Source of the DNA: an uncultured Bacteroides sp.
GTDB lineage: Bacteria > Bacteroidota > Bacteroidia > Bacteroidales > Bacteroidaceae
Assembly (NCBI RefSeq): GCF_900547205.1
Contig: NZ_URFY01000055.1
Location: 1-30,084, forward strand
Direction: 5' to 3'
Length of the DNA stretch: 30,084 nt
The notes beneath the pieces are model-generated. The model did no database searches. It was not told the DNA's origin and saw only the letters and a list, made by a program, of their open reading frames with translations. Positions 1 through 7,287 of this stretch are shown piece by piece. How positions within the stretch are numbered: position 1 is the stretch's first letter; each line of letters starts with the position of its first letter. Made by a program: the position numbers and the translations under genes.

Positions 1-91
1 TCTTTCAGCTATTGCTGCGTACTGTTTCTTTGAAAAGAAGCCTGCCATTGATGTGAATTTTATCAAGGACAGGCAACTTAAGCTGTTTTAA
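1..91 (+). CDS. 3' end of an unidentified protein (partial)
   Basis: An open frame runs in from the left edge and ends at TAA 89-91, encoding about 29 residues that finish DVNFIKDRQLKLF. The composition is protein-like and the stop lies 37 nt before the next ATG, so this is probably the tail of a gene in the same transcription unit as the esterase that follows. I do not recognise the family from so short a piece, and the start lies outside the window. Confidence 0.5.
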   Translation, partial: LSAIAAYCFFEKKPAIDVNFIKDRQLKLF

Positions 92-128
92 GTTATATCG
101 AACTCACGTTAATTAATGAATAGACACT

Positions 129-1433
129 ATGAAAAGATTTTGTTTATCTATGGCACTACTTTTGATAGCTTTGGTAGTAGTAGCCGAAAATTACCCGTAT
201 AGAAGCGATGTTCTCTGGGTAACGGTCCCCAATCATGCGAACTGGCTTTATAAAACCGGAGAGAAAGCAACCATTGAAGTGCAATTTTACAAATATGGTA
301 TTCCAATAGATAACATTGTTATCACATACGAGATTGGCGGAGACATGATGCCTTCCGACACTAAAGGCTCTGCCACTCTTAAAAACGGAAGAGCAGTGAT
401 TCCAATAGGAACCATGAAGGAACCCGGATTTCGCGATTGCCGCCTAAAGGCAACAGTAGACGGGAAAACTCACTCGCACCATATTAAAGTGGGATTCTCA
501 CCTGAAAAGCTACGTCCATATACCACTATGCCCGCAGATTTCAATCAATTCTGGGAAAAGGCGATAGCTGAACAAAAAGATTTCCCACTGACTTATACAA
601 AAGAACACATTGATAAATATTCTACCAACAAAATAGACTGCTACCTTGTGAAGTTGCAACTCAATAAACGCGGTCAGTCTATATACGGTTATCTCTTCTA
701 TCCCAAGCAAAAAGGCAAATTTCCGGTCGTACTTTGCCCACCGGGAGCCGGAATAAAAACCATCAAAGACCCATTGCGTCACAAATATTATGCAGAGCAA
801 GGTTACATCCGCTTTGAAATCGAAATACACGGTCTCAATCCTGAAATGAATAATAAAGATTTTAAGGAAATCAGTAATGCTTTTAACGGTAAAGAGAACG
901 GATACCTGACCAACGGATTAGATAGCCGCGACAATTATTATATGAAACGGATATACCTGGCTTGTGTCCGGAGCATCGACCTTCTGACTTCCTTACCGGA
1001 ATGGGACGGCAAGAATGTAATTACCCAAGGGGGCAGTCAGGGAGGAGCACTTGCATTGATCACTGCCGGACTAGACGAGCGAGTGACAGCCTGTGTAGCC
1101 AACCATCCAGCTCTAAGCGATATGGCGGGATATAAAGCCGGACGAGCCGGAGGTTATCCCCATTTCTTTAAAAATTCGATAGATATGGATACGCCTGAAA
1201 AGATAAAAACAATGGCATACTATGATGTAGTGAACTTTGCCAAACGAATCAAAGCAGATACCTATATAACATGGGGATTCAACGATGACGTATGTCCACC
1301 CACGACTAGCTACATTGTATATAATATACTAAACTGCCCGAAGGAAGCATTAATTACCCCAATAAATGAACATTGGACTTCAAACGACACCGAATACGGT
1401 CACCTGCTTTGGATAAAGAAACATCTGAAATAA
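129..1433 (+). CDS. Secreted acetyl xylan esterase-like (CE7-type) alpha/beta hydrolase
   Basis: This 434-residue alpha/beta hydrolase of the acetyl-xylan-esterase/cephalosporin-deacetylase type removes O-acetyl groups from polysaccharide or small substrates, probably in the periplasm. The N-terminus is a signal peptide (MKRF, then a hydrophobic stretch to about residue 19, ending VVVAEN). Residues about 30-120 form an extra beta-rich N-terminal domain. The hydrolase domain follows from about 130. The nucleophile elbow is GGSQGG with Ser303. WGFNDDVCPP supplies the acid, probably Asp386. The histidine is likely H415 (INEHW) or H424 (YGHLL), which I cannot decide without a structure. The closest match in layout is Bacteroides xylan or pectin esterases. 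It follows the partial upstream gene by 37 nt. The exact substrate is not readable from sequence. Confidence 0.85.
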   Translation: MKRFCLSMALLLIALVVVAENYPYRSDVLWVTVPNHANWLYKTGEKATIEVQFYKYGIPIDNIVITYEIGGDMMPSDTKGSATLKNGRAVIPIGTMKEPGFRDCRLKATVDGKTHSHHIKVGFSPEKLRPYTTMPADFNQFWEKAIAEQKDFPLTYTKEHIDKYSTNKIDCYLVKLQLNKRGQSIYGYLFYPKQKGKFPVVLCPPGAGIKTIKDPLRHKYYAEQGYIRFEIEIHGLNPEMNNKDFKEISNAFNGKENGYLTNGLDSRDNYYMKRIYLACVRSIDLLTSLPEWDGKNVITQGGSQGGALALITAGLDERVTACVANHPALSDMAGYKAGRAGGYPHFFKNSIDMDTPEKIKTMAYYDVVNFAKRIKADTYITWGFNDDVCPPTTSYIVYNILNCPKEALITPINEHWTSNDTEYGHLLWIKKHLK

Positions 1434-1452
1434 AAACAAGAAAAGAACACTG

Positions 1453-1493
1453 CTCTGCCTTTAATCATCCCACTCTGATTTAGGCAGAGTTTT
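1453..1493 (+). terminator. Rho-independent terminator after the esterase gene
   Basis: CTCTGCCT (1453-1460) pairs perfectly with AGGCAGAG (1482-1489) around a 21-nt loop and is followed by TTTT and then CTT. It lies 19 nt past the esterase stop. The loop and right arm are also the last codons of the convergent minus-strand gene. Confidence 0.7.
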
Positions 1494-1862
1494 CTTCCCA
1501 TACCACTTCATCCATGCATAAGATTTTCTTTTCCTAAGATAAAGCGTATCGCCACAATAAGTTATTGCTTCCCAGTCAAAAACAGAATGAGGAGAGAAAG
1601 TTCTTTCAATAAAATAAAGAATATGGTAAGTCATGAAAGGAAGTATCATCCACCACCACGAAATCCATAACGACAAGATTAATGCCGGAACCAAAGTCAG
1701 AGAGAAACATTCCCAAAACTGCCTTGCATGAATGCGAATTTCCATGTCTTCCCAAACTTCAAGATATTTATACCGAGTAAAAAAGAAGCAAGCTATCATG
1801 AAGTAGTACTTTTTCCCTTTACCTAAAAACCATTTAGCTAAAAAATTATTATAAAAAATCAT
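1461..1862 (-). CDS. Small membrane protein, possibly a degenerate metallopeptidase-like family member
   Basis: This 133-residue protein has unknown function. I chose the ATG at 1862 (MIFYNNFLAKW) because the 55 codons upstream in frame are AT-rich with no protein-like pattern. It has a hydrophobic segment near residues 20-30 (FMIACFFFT) and a strong one around 60-90 (LTLVPALILSLWISWWWMIL). From memory it resembles a Bacteroides family of short membrane proteins with an HExxH-like block (HERIHxxQ), a membrane hairpin and a second acidic block (FEREAY) before a KRKxxAWxKY tail. Here the blocks read EIRIHARQ and FDWEAI, so the first His and the Glu of HExxH appear replaced and activity is doubtful. 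It is convergent with the esterase and shares terminator sequence with it. No promoter matching the consensus was found. Confidence 0.6.
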   Translation of the reverse strand: MIFYNNFLAKWFLGKGKKYYFMIACFFFTRYKYLEVWEDMEIRIHARQFWECFSLTLVPALILSLWISWWWMILPFMTYHILYFIERTFSPHSVFDWEAITYCGDTLYLRKRKSYAWMKWYGKKTLPKSEWDD

Positions 1863-2078
1863 ATTCCCATTTTTTTGATACTTGTAGTTTATAACAAACA
1901 GAAATGGCATCAAAATGTTCAAACAGTTATGCTTAATATTATAGTTATTACCTTCTCTGTAAAAAACACAGTACAAATACTGTTTATTCTGTTTCTTTCG
2001 TTTATCACAAACAAAAAGATACGTCACTTATATTTGCAAAGTAAGCGCAAAAAACCAATATATCCTAATTTTTCCTCC

Positions 2079-3752
2079 TCAATATTTAAAGCTACTACCT
2101 CCTAAGAATTCTCGTAATAAAGAAGTAGGCGGTATTTCTTTGTCTTGTACCGGAACAAAATATTTGATGAATTTCAACAGCCGATATGCTTCACAATATT
2201 CCAGACAATTGCGGGGAACTCCCGTCAAAATAGGTTCTGCATGAAGTCGGAGCACGGCAAATTCAAAGAGTAATGCCGAATTAAACATCACGTCTGCATT
2301 CTCCTGATATGGAAAAATCCACTTATCTTCTCCGGCACGCACGCTCGGCCAACGCGATATAGTTTCACGGGCAGAATATCCACGATAATTAAAATCACGA
2401 ATAATACGACGCAACAAACGATTATCGGTAGTCGGAATCCAGTTATGATCGTCCAGAGAGATAGTAGTAAGAGCCGATACATAAATCTTAAATTTCCGCT
2501 CATTAGGAATATGAGGAGTCAAATCAGGGTTCAAAGCGTGAATACCCTCCAAAATCAAAATTGTATTATCTTCTATTTTCAACTTATCTCCTTTGAACTC
2601 TTTCTTGCCAAGGTTAAAATTGAAACGTGGAAGCTCCACCTCTTCACCGCTTAGAAGAGTCTGCAATTGCTGATTAAACAACTCCAGATCGAGCGCATAC
2701 AAAGATTCATAATCATAATTCCCGTTTTCATCCAATGGGGTATCTTCCCGGTCAACAAAATAATTGTCTAAAGATATGGGATATGGTTTCAGACCGTTAG
2801 CCATCAACTGAATAGAAAGCCGTTTACTGAAAGTTGTTTTTCCAGAGGAAGACGGACCCGAAATCAATACCAATTTCACGCGACTGCCATTCTTACCACG
2901 ATGGTATATCGTATCAGCTATCTGAGAAATTTTCTTTTCTTGCAACGCTTCTGCTACGTTTATCAAATCGGTAGCATGGCCTTCTTCACAAGCAAGATTA
3001 AAATCTCCTGCATTGTTGAGCCCCATGATATAACTCCAATTCAGATATTCCTTAAATACATCCAGCATCTTCTCTTGCTTCACTACTTCTTCCAGCACTT
3101 CCGGATTTTCACGGCTGGGGATTCTAAGAAGCAATCCGTCGTAGTACTTCACAATGTCGAATAAACGAAGATAGCCGGTACTCGGCAGCAAATTACCATA
3201 GTAATAATCCACCGTATCACCCAACGTATAATAATAGGTATAGAGAGAACCTGAAGTTTCGAGCAATTTCACCTTATCGTTCATCCCCCGCTCACTAAAC
3301 ACACGCACAGCTTCGGATGTATGGCATTCAATCCGGTGATAAGGAATATTTTCTGCAATGATTTCCTGCATCCGTTGTTTGATACGCTTCACATCTTCCA
3401 ACTCAATGGCACGCCCAATCCGCAAATTACAGAAATAGCCTTTTGAAACCGGATGTTCTACGAATAGCTTCCCTTCAGGGAACAACTCCGTGATTGCCTT
3501 GAACAGAACAAAACAGAGCGACCGAACATAGGTGCGCATACCAGACTGATCGCGCACATCGAGAAACTCTATATCCTTATTATTATAAACTCTGAAATTC
3601 AACCCTTCAGAGCGATTATTTACCTTAGCGCTAACTACTTGATAAGGAAAATTAAGATTAAATCCGTAATAAATATCCAAAAGTGAGCTTCCGATAGGGA
3701 ATTCTTTGGAAATATTGTTATTTTTGCAACATATTTGTAACATCTGTTTCAT
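2079..3752 (-). CDS. Nucleoside (uridine) kinase-like protein with ThrRS-like N-terminal domains
   Basis: This 557-residue cytosolic protein is predicted to phosphorylate a nucleoside or similar small molecule with ATP. The C-terminal half is a phosphoribulokinase/uridine kinase P-loop domain. Walker A is GPSSSGKTT at residues 299-307, followed by ISLDNYFVDRE (nucleoside-binding region), PRFNF, ILEGIHALNP and RRIIRDFNYRG. The N-terminal part (about 1-60) looks like a TGS-type domain. Residues about 80-200 resemble the second additional domain of threonyl-tRNA synthetase (EHPVSKGYFCNL). This fused arrangement is widespread in Bacteroidetes and Firmicutes, and its true substrate is uncertain. 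The start at 3752 fits a canonical promoter just upstream. The gene is divergent from the phosphate transporter across an 82-nt gap. Confidence 0.85.
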   Translation of the reverse strand: MKQMLQICCKNNNISKEFPIGSSLLDIYYGFNLNFPYQVVSAKVNNRSEGLNFRVYNNKDIEFLDVRDQSGMRTYVRSLCFVLFKAITELFPEGKLFVEHPVSKGYFCNLRIGRAIELEDVKRIKQRMQEIIAENIPYHRIECHTSEAVRVFSERGMNDKVKLLETSGSLYTYYYTLGDTVDYYYGNLLPSTGYLRLFDIVKYYDGLLLRIPSRENPEVLEEVVKQEKMLDVFKEYLNWSYIMGLNNAGDFNLACEEGHATDLINVAEALQEKKISQIADTIYHRGKNGSRVKLVLISGPSSSGKTTFSKRLSIQLMANGLKPYPISLDNYFVDREDTPLDENGNYDYESLYALDLELFNQQLQTLLSGEEVELPRFNFNLGKKEFKGDKLKIEDNTILILEGIHALNPDLTPHIPNERKFKIYVSALTTISLDDHNWIPTTDNRLLRRIIRDFNYRGYSARETISRWPSVRAGEDKWIFPYQENADVMFNSALLFEFAVLRLHAEPILTGVPRNCLEYCEAYRLLKFIKYFVPVQDKEIPPTSLLREFLGGSSFKY

Positions 3753-3782
3753 CGGGTTCGTTAAAAGGTGAATAATTTGGTA

Positions 3783-3813
3783 CTAATATACTTATAATCA
3801 GATTGAGAACAAA
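3783..3813 (-). promoter_or_regulatory. Bacteroides-type promoter for the uridine-kinase-like gene
   Basis: Read on the minus strand, TTTG (3813-3810) lies 19 nt upstream of TATATTAG (3790-3783), close to the Bacteroidetes TTTG-N19-TAnnTTTG consensus with one mismatch. The ATG is 30 nt downstream. Confidence 0.55.
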
Positions 3814-3834
3814 TAACCATTAAAAATATTATAG

Positions 3835-5532
3835 ATGGAATATTCTTTTTATGATTTTTTAAAGCTCATAGGTTCATTAGGGCTCTTCCTATACGGAATG
3901 AAGATAATGAGCGAGGGCTTACAAAAGGTCGCGGGTGACAGACTACGAAGTATCTTGACGGCAATGACTACTAATCGGGTAACGGGAGTTCTGACAGGCG
4001 TGTTGATAACTGCCCTCATCCAGTCTTCATCGGCAACGACAGTGATGGTCGTTAGTTTCGTCAACGCCGGTCTGCTGACATTGGCAGAGTCCATCAGTGT
4101 CATTATGGGCGCCAACATCGGTACGACAGTGACTGCCTGGATTATATCAATCTTCGGATTTAAAGTGGATATGGCAGCCTTTGCGCTCCCACTTTTAGCG
4201 ATTGCCCTTCCGTTTATTTTCTCAGGTAAGAGTAACCGTAAATCCATCGGTGAATTTATTTTCGGCTTTTCTTTCCTTTTCATGGGGCTTTCTTATCTGA
4301 AATCAAACGCCCCTGACCTGAATGCAAACCCGGATATGCTTGCCTTCGTACAGAACTACACCGACATGGGTTTCTTCTCGGTACTGCTATTCTTATTTAT
4401 AGGTACGATATTAACCATGATCGTGCAAGCCTCAGCAGCCACCATGGCAATCACGCTAATTATGTGTGCCAACGGATGGATTAGTCTGGAACTGGGAGCA
4501 GCACTCGTACTGGGTGAGAACATCGGTACTACCATCACAGCCAATCTTGCTGCACTAACAGCCAACACACAGGCGAAGCGAGCAGCATTGGCCCATTTTG
4601 TTTTCAATGTCTTCGGTGTCATCTGGGTATTGATAATCTTCCACCCTTTCATGCAATTCGTAAATTGGGTAGTAGATACATTCTTCCATACAAGTAATCC
4701 GGAAGTCGCCATCTCCTACAAACTCTCTGCCTTCCACTCCATATTTAATATATGTAATGTATGTCTTCTGATCTGGGGTGTGAAACTGATAGAACGTACC
4801 GTATGCGCTTTAATTCATCCAAAAGAAGAGGACGAGGAATCCCGCCTGCGTTTTATTACCGGCGGTATGCTTTCTACTGCCGAGCTTTCCATTCTTCAGG
4901 CACGCAAGGAGATTCATCTTTTCTCCGAACGTACCCACCGCATGTTCGGTATGGTGCAAGACCTACTACACACAGAAAAGGATGATGATTTCAACAAACT
5001 CTTCAGCCGGATAGAGAAATACGAAAATATCAGTGACAATATGGAATTGGAGATTGCTAACTATCTGAATCAAGTTTCGGAAGGCCGCTTAAGCTCTGAA
5101 AGTAAGTTGCAGATACGCGCTATGTTGCGTGAAGTGACCGAAATAGAAAGCATAGGTGATAGTTGCTACAATCTCGCCCGTACCATCAACCGGAAGCGTC
5201 AGACTAACCAAGATTTCACCGAAAAGCAATACGAGCATATCCACTTCATGATGAAGTTGACTAACGATGCACTTGCACAGATGATTGTAGTTGTAGAGAA
5301 GCCGGAACATCAGAGTATTGACATCAACAAGTCTTTCAATATTGAAAACGAAATCAACAACTACCGCAACCAACTGAAGAATCAGAATATTCTGGATGTG
5401 AATAACAAGGAATATGATTATCAGATGGGAGTTTACTACATGGATATTATTGCCGAATGTGAAAAGTTAGGCGACTATGTAGTTAATGTAGTAGAAGCCA
5501 GCAGCGATGTGAAAGAGAAAAGAGCTTCTTAA
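3835..5532 (+). CDS. Na+/phosphate cotransporter family protein with PhoU-like C-terminal domain
   Basis: This 565-residue inner-membrane protein is predicted to import phosphate with sodium. It holds the two inverted Na/Pi-cotransporter repeats. The first has QSSSATT (residues 63-69) and GANIGTT (92-98). The second has QASAATM (198-204) and GENIGTT (227-233). These serine-rich and GxNIGTT motifs are the family signature. About eight hydrophobic segments fill residues 5-330. The C-terminal 200 residues (about 355-555) are charged and helical and resemble a PhoU-like bundle (EVTEIESIGDSCYNLART, then IAECEKLGDYVVNVVEA), which probably senses or gates transport. A bidirectional hairpin terminator follows. 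No pho-box-like site is evident, and phosphate specificity is by family. Confidence 0.9.
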   Translation: MEYSFYDFLKLIGSLGLFLYGMKIMSEGLQKVAGDRLRSILTAMTTNRVTGVLTGVLITALIQSSSATTVMVVSFVNAGLLTLAESISVIMGANIGTTVTAWIISIFGFKVDMAAFALPLLAIALPFIFSGKSNRKSIGEFIFGFSFLFMGLSYLKSNAPDLNANPDMLAFVQNYTDMGFFSVLLFLFIGTILTMIVQASAATMAITLIMCANGWISLELGAALVLGENIGTTITANLAALTANTQAKRAALAHFVFNVFGVIWVLIIFHPFMQFVNWVVDTFFHTSNPEVAISYKLSAFHSIFNICNVCLLIWGVKLIERTVCALIHPKEEDEESRLRFITGGMLSTAELSILQARKEIHLFSERTHRMFGMVQDLLHTEKDDDFNKLFSRIEKYENISDNMELEIANYLNQVSEGRLSSESKLQIRAMLREVTEIESIGDSCYNLARTINRKRQTNQDFTEKQYEHIHFMMKLTNDALAQMIVVVEKPEHQSIDINKSFNIENEINNYRNQLKNQNILDVNNKEYDYQMGVYYMDIIAECEKLGDYVVNVVEASSDVKEKRAS

Positions 5533-5567
5533 AAGTTAGATACAGACAGTAGATAAGTTCTAAAATA

Positions 5568-5608
5568 AAAATGGCCGGTTATGTAATAAATACATTTCCG
5601 GTCATTTT
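5568..5608. terminator. Bidirectional hairpin terminator between the phosphate transporter and rubredoxin
   Basis: AAAATGGCCGG (5568-5578) pairs with CCGGTCATTTT (5598-5608), an 11-bp stem with one G-T wobble and A/T ends. It works in both directions between convergent genes. Confidence 0.75.
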
Positions 5609-5634
5609 CAATTTAACAAATTTCCCTTTTGTTT

Positions 5635-5799
5635 TTATCCTTCGTACGGTTCAAAATCATCTTTACCAACACCGCATAAAGGACAAGTCCAGTCATCAGG
5701 TATGTCTTCAAATGCTGTTCCAGGTTCAATTCCGCTGTCCGGATCTCCTTGTTCTGGGTCGTAAATGTATTCACAGACCGTGCAAATGTACTTCTTCAT
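5635..5799 (-). CDS. Rubredoxin
   Basis: This 54-residue one-iron electron carrier, cytosolic, is used in anaerobes for electron transfer to oxygen- or peroxide-reducing enzymes. Both iron knuckles are intact: CTVC (Cys6 and Cys9) and CPLC (Cys39 and Cys42), with the usual EYIYDPEQGDPD and WTCPLCGVGKDDF framing sequence. Length is normal for the family. The start at 5799 is the only in-frame ATG before MKKYICTVC. The gene stands alone between the phosphate transporter terminator and a divergent histidine kinase, and its redox partner is not in the window. The upstream minus-strand sequence has TATCTTGT, a poor -7 match. Confidence 0.95.
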   Translation of the reverse strand: MKKYICTVCEYIYDPEQGDPDSGIEPGTAFEDIPDDWTCPLCGVGKDDFEPYEG

Positions 5800-5889
5800 A
5801 ACGTTCGCTTTTTATTGGTTTTATTATTAATATAACGCAAAACACAAGATATTTGTTCAAACACTCTTCTTATACTAAAAGAAAAAAAC

Positions 5890-5897
5890 TATCTTTG
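5890..5897 (+). promoter_or_regulatory. -7 promoter element for the histidine kinase gene
   Basis: TATCTTTG matches the Bacteroidetes TAnnTTTG -7 element exactly, 37 nt before the kinase ATG. I see no good TTTG at the -33 position. Confidence 0.5.
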
Positions 5898-5934
5898 TGT
5901 CCATATTAACCGAGCTAAACAACAATATTACACT

Positions 5935-7197
5935 ATGCTAATATCGTTATTATCAACCTTTATAGTTTTAAGTGCTGTCCTGCTAATCTGTTTTTTGTGG
6001 GAGCGTAGAAAATGCCTTCGAATGCAAAAACGTTTATTTCGGGAATCCAGGAAATTGGAACATACCAGCCACATCGCCAGTGCTATTCTAAAGAACGCAC
6101 ATGCTTTTATCCTACTCATTGATAACGATTTCAAAGTTCTTAAAACTAACTACTACCAGAAAACCAGAACCAGAAAGGGGCTTGAAGAAAAAAGAGTAGG
6201 TGATTTGTTGCAATGCCGGAACGCATTATCATCCGAAAGAGGTTGCGGCACACATAATTACTGCGGTTCTTGCCCTATACGCCTTGCCATACGCCAAGCT
6301 TTTGAACAAAGAAGGAATTTCGTAGACCTTGAGGCAACGCTTACAATACTTACATCTGACAATAACTCCGTTGATTGTGATGCCGTTATATCTGGTTCCT
6401 ATTTTCTCCTCAACGAAGAAGAGAACATGGTACTCACCGTTTATGACATTACCGAACTGAAGAATATAGAGAGAGAACTAACACTTGCAAAAGATAAGGC
6501 TGAAAAAGCCGATCTTTCAAAGTCTGTCTTTCTTGCTAATATGAGTCATGAAATCCGCACTCCGCTCAATGCCATCACCGGCTTTGCAGAAGTCTTAGCT
6601 AATGCAAATACTGAAGAAGAAAAAGCTCAATATCAAGAAATCATTAAGATGAATGCCGACCTTCTTATACAATTGGTCAATGACATTCTGGATATGTCAA
6701 AAATTGAAGCCGGAACTCTTGAGTTTATCTTCTCGACGGTTGATATCAACTTACTGCTTTCCGACCTACAACGTCTCTTCCAAATGAAAGTGAATGATGC
6801 TGGAGGAAAAATAAAAATAATAGTAGAGACATCCCGCCCTACCTGCTTCATTGAGACTGACCGCAACCGGGTGGCACAGGTTCTTTCCAATTTCACAACC
6901 AATGCGATTAAATTCACCCACGAAGGAAGCATAACTATCGGCTATGAAGCAAGAGAAACCGAACTTTACTTCTACGTGAAGGACACCGGAGCAGGAATCC
7001 CTGCTGATAAATTGCCGGATGTTTTCGGGCGCTTCGTGAAACTGAACAAAGACAAGAAGGGAGCCGGATTAGGTCTTTCCATCTCACAAACCATTGTCAC
7101 CAAGTTGAACGGGCGGATTGGTGCAGACTCAGTGGAAGGTGAAGGTTCTACATTCTGGTTCACCATCCCCTACCTCACTTGCGGTAAACCACAGTAA
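5935..7197 (+). CDS. Membrane sensor histidine kinase with a cysteine-rich PAS-like domain
   Basis: This 420-residue inner-membrane sensor kinase autophosphorylates on histidine and passes phosphate to an unknown response regulator. One N-terminal transmembrane segment (about residues 3-21, MLISLLSTFIVLSAVLLICF) has almost nothing outside the membrane, so sensing is probably cytosolic. Residues about 45-180 form a PAS-like domain containing Cys94, Cys104, Cys110 and Cys113 (GCGTHNYCGSCPIR), plus Cys148. A short coiled linker leads to the HisKA domain with SHEIRTP (phospho-acceptor His205). The ATPase domain has the N box (FTTNAIKFT), DTGAGIP and KGAGLGLSIS. There is no receiver domain and no response regulator nearby, so it is an orphan. 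The cysteine spacing suggests a metal or redox centre, which is an inference. Confidence 0.9.
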   Translation: MLISLLSTFIVLSAVLLICFLWERRKCLRMQKRLFRESRKLEHTSHIASAILKNAHAFILLIDNDFKVLKTNYYQKTRTRKGLEEKRVGDLLQCRNALSSERGCGTHNYCGSCPIRLAIRQAFEQRRNFVDLEATLTILTSDNNSVDCDAVISGSYFLLNEEENMVLTVYDITELKNIERELTLAKDKAEKADLSKSVFLANMSHEIRTPLNAITGFAEVLANANTEEEKAQYQEIIKMNADLLIQLVNDILDMSKIEAGTLEFIFSTVDINLLLSDLQRLFQMKVNDAGGKIKIIVETSRPTCFIETDRNRVAQVLSNFTTNAIKFTHEGSITIGYEARETELYFYVKDTGAGIPADKLPDVFGRFVKLNKDKKGAGLGLSISQTIVTKLNGRIGADSVEGEGSTFWFTIPYLTCGKPQ

Positions 7198-7252
7198 TAG
7201 AATCAACTTCATAAAAATTTTTAATTAAACAATTTATCACAATTATATGTTG

Positions 7253-7260
7253 TATTTTTG
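7253..7260 (+). promoter_or_regulatory. -7 promoter element for the Ca2+-ATPase operon
   Basis: TATTTTTG matches TAnnTTTG exactly, 27 nt before the chosen ATG at 7288. It also argues against the alternative TTG start at 7258, which overlaps this element. Confidence 0.5.
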
Positions 7261-7287
7261 CAGTCCAAACTAAACGCATGTATCTGC

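Noticed and set aside
7258..7287. An upstream in-frame TTG start for the Ca2+-ATPase at 7258
   Set aside because: It overlaps the TATTTTTG promoter element, and the added ten residues are not family-like. The ATG at 7288 is better.
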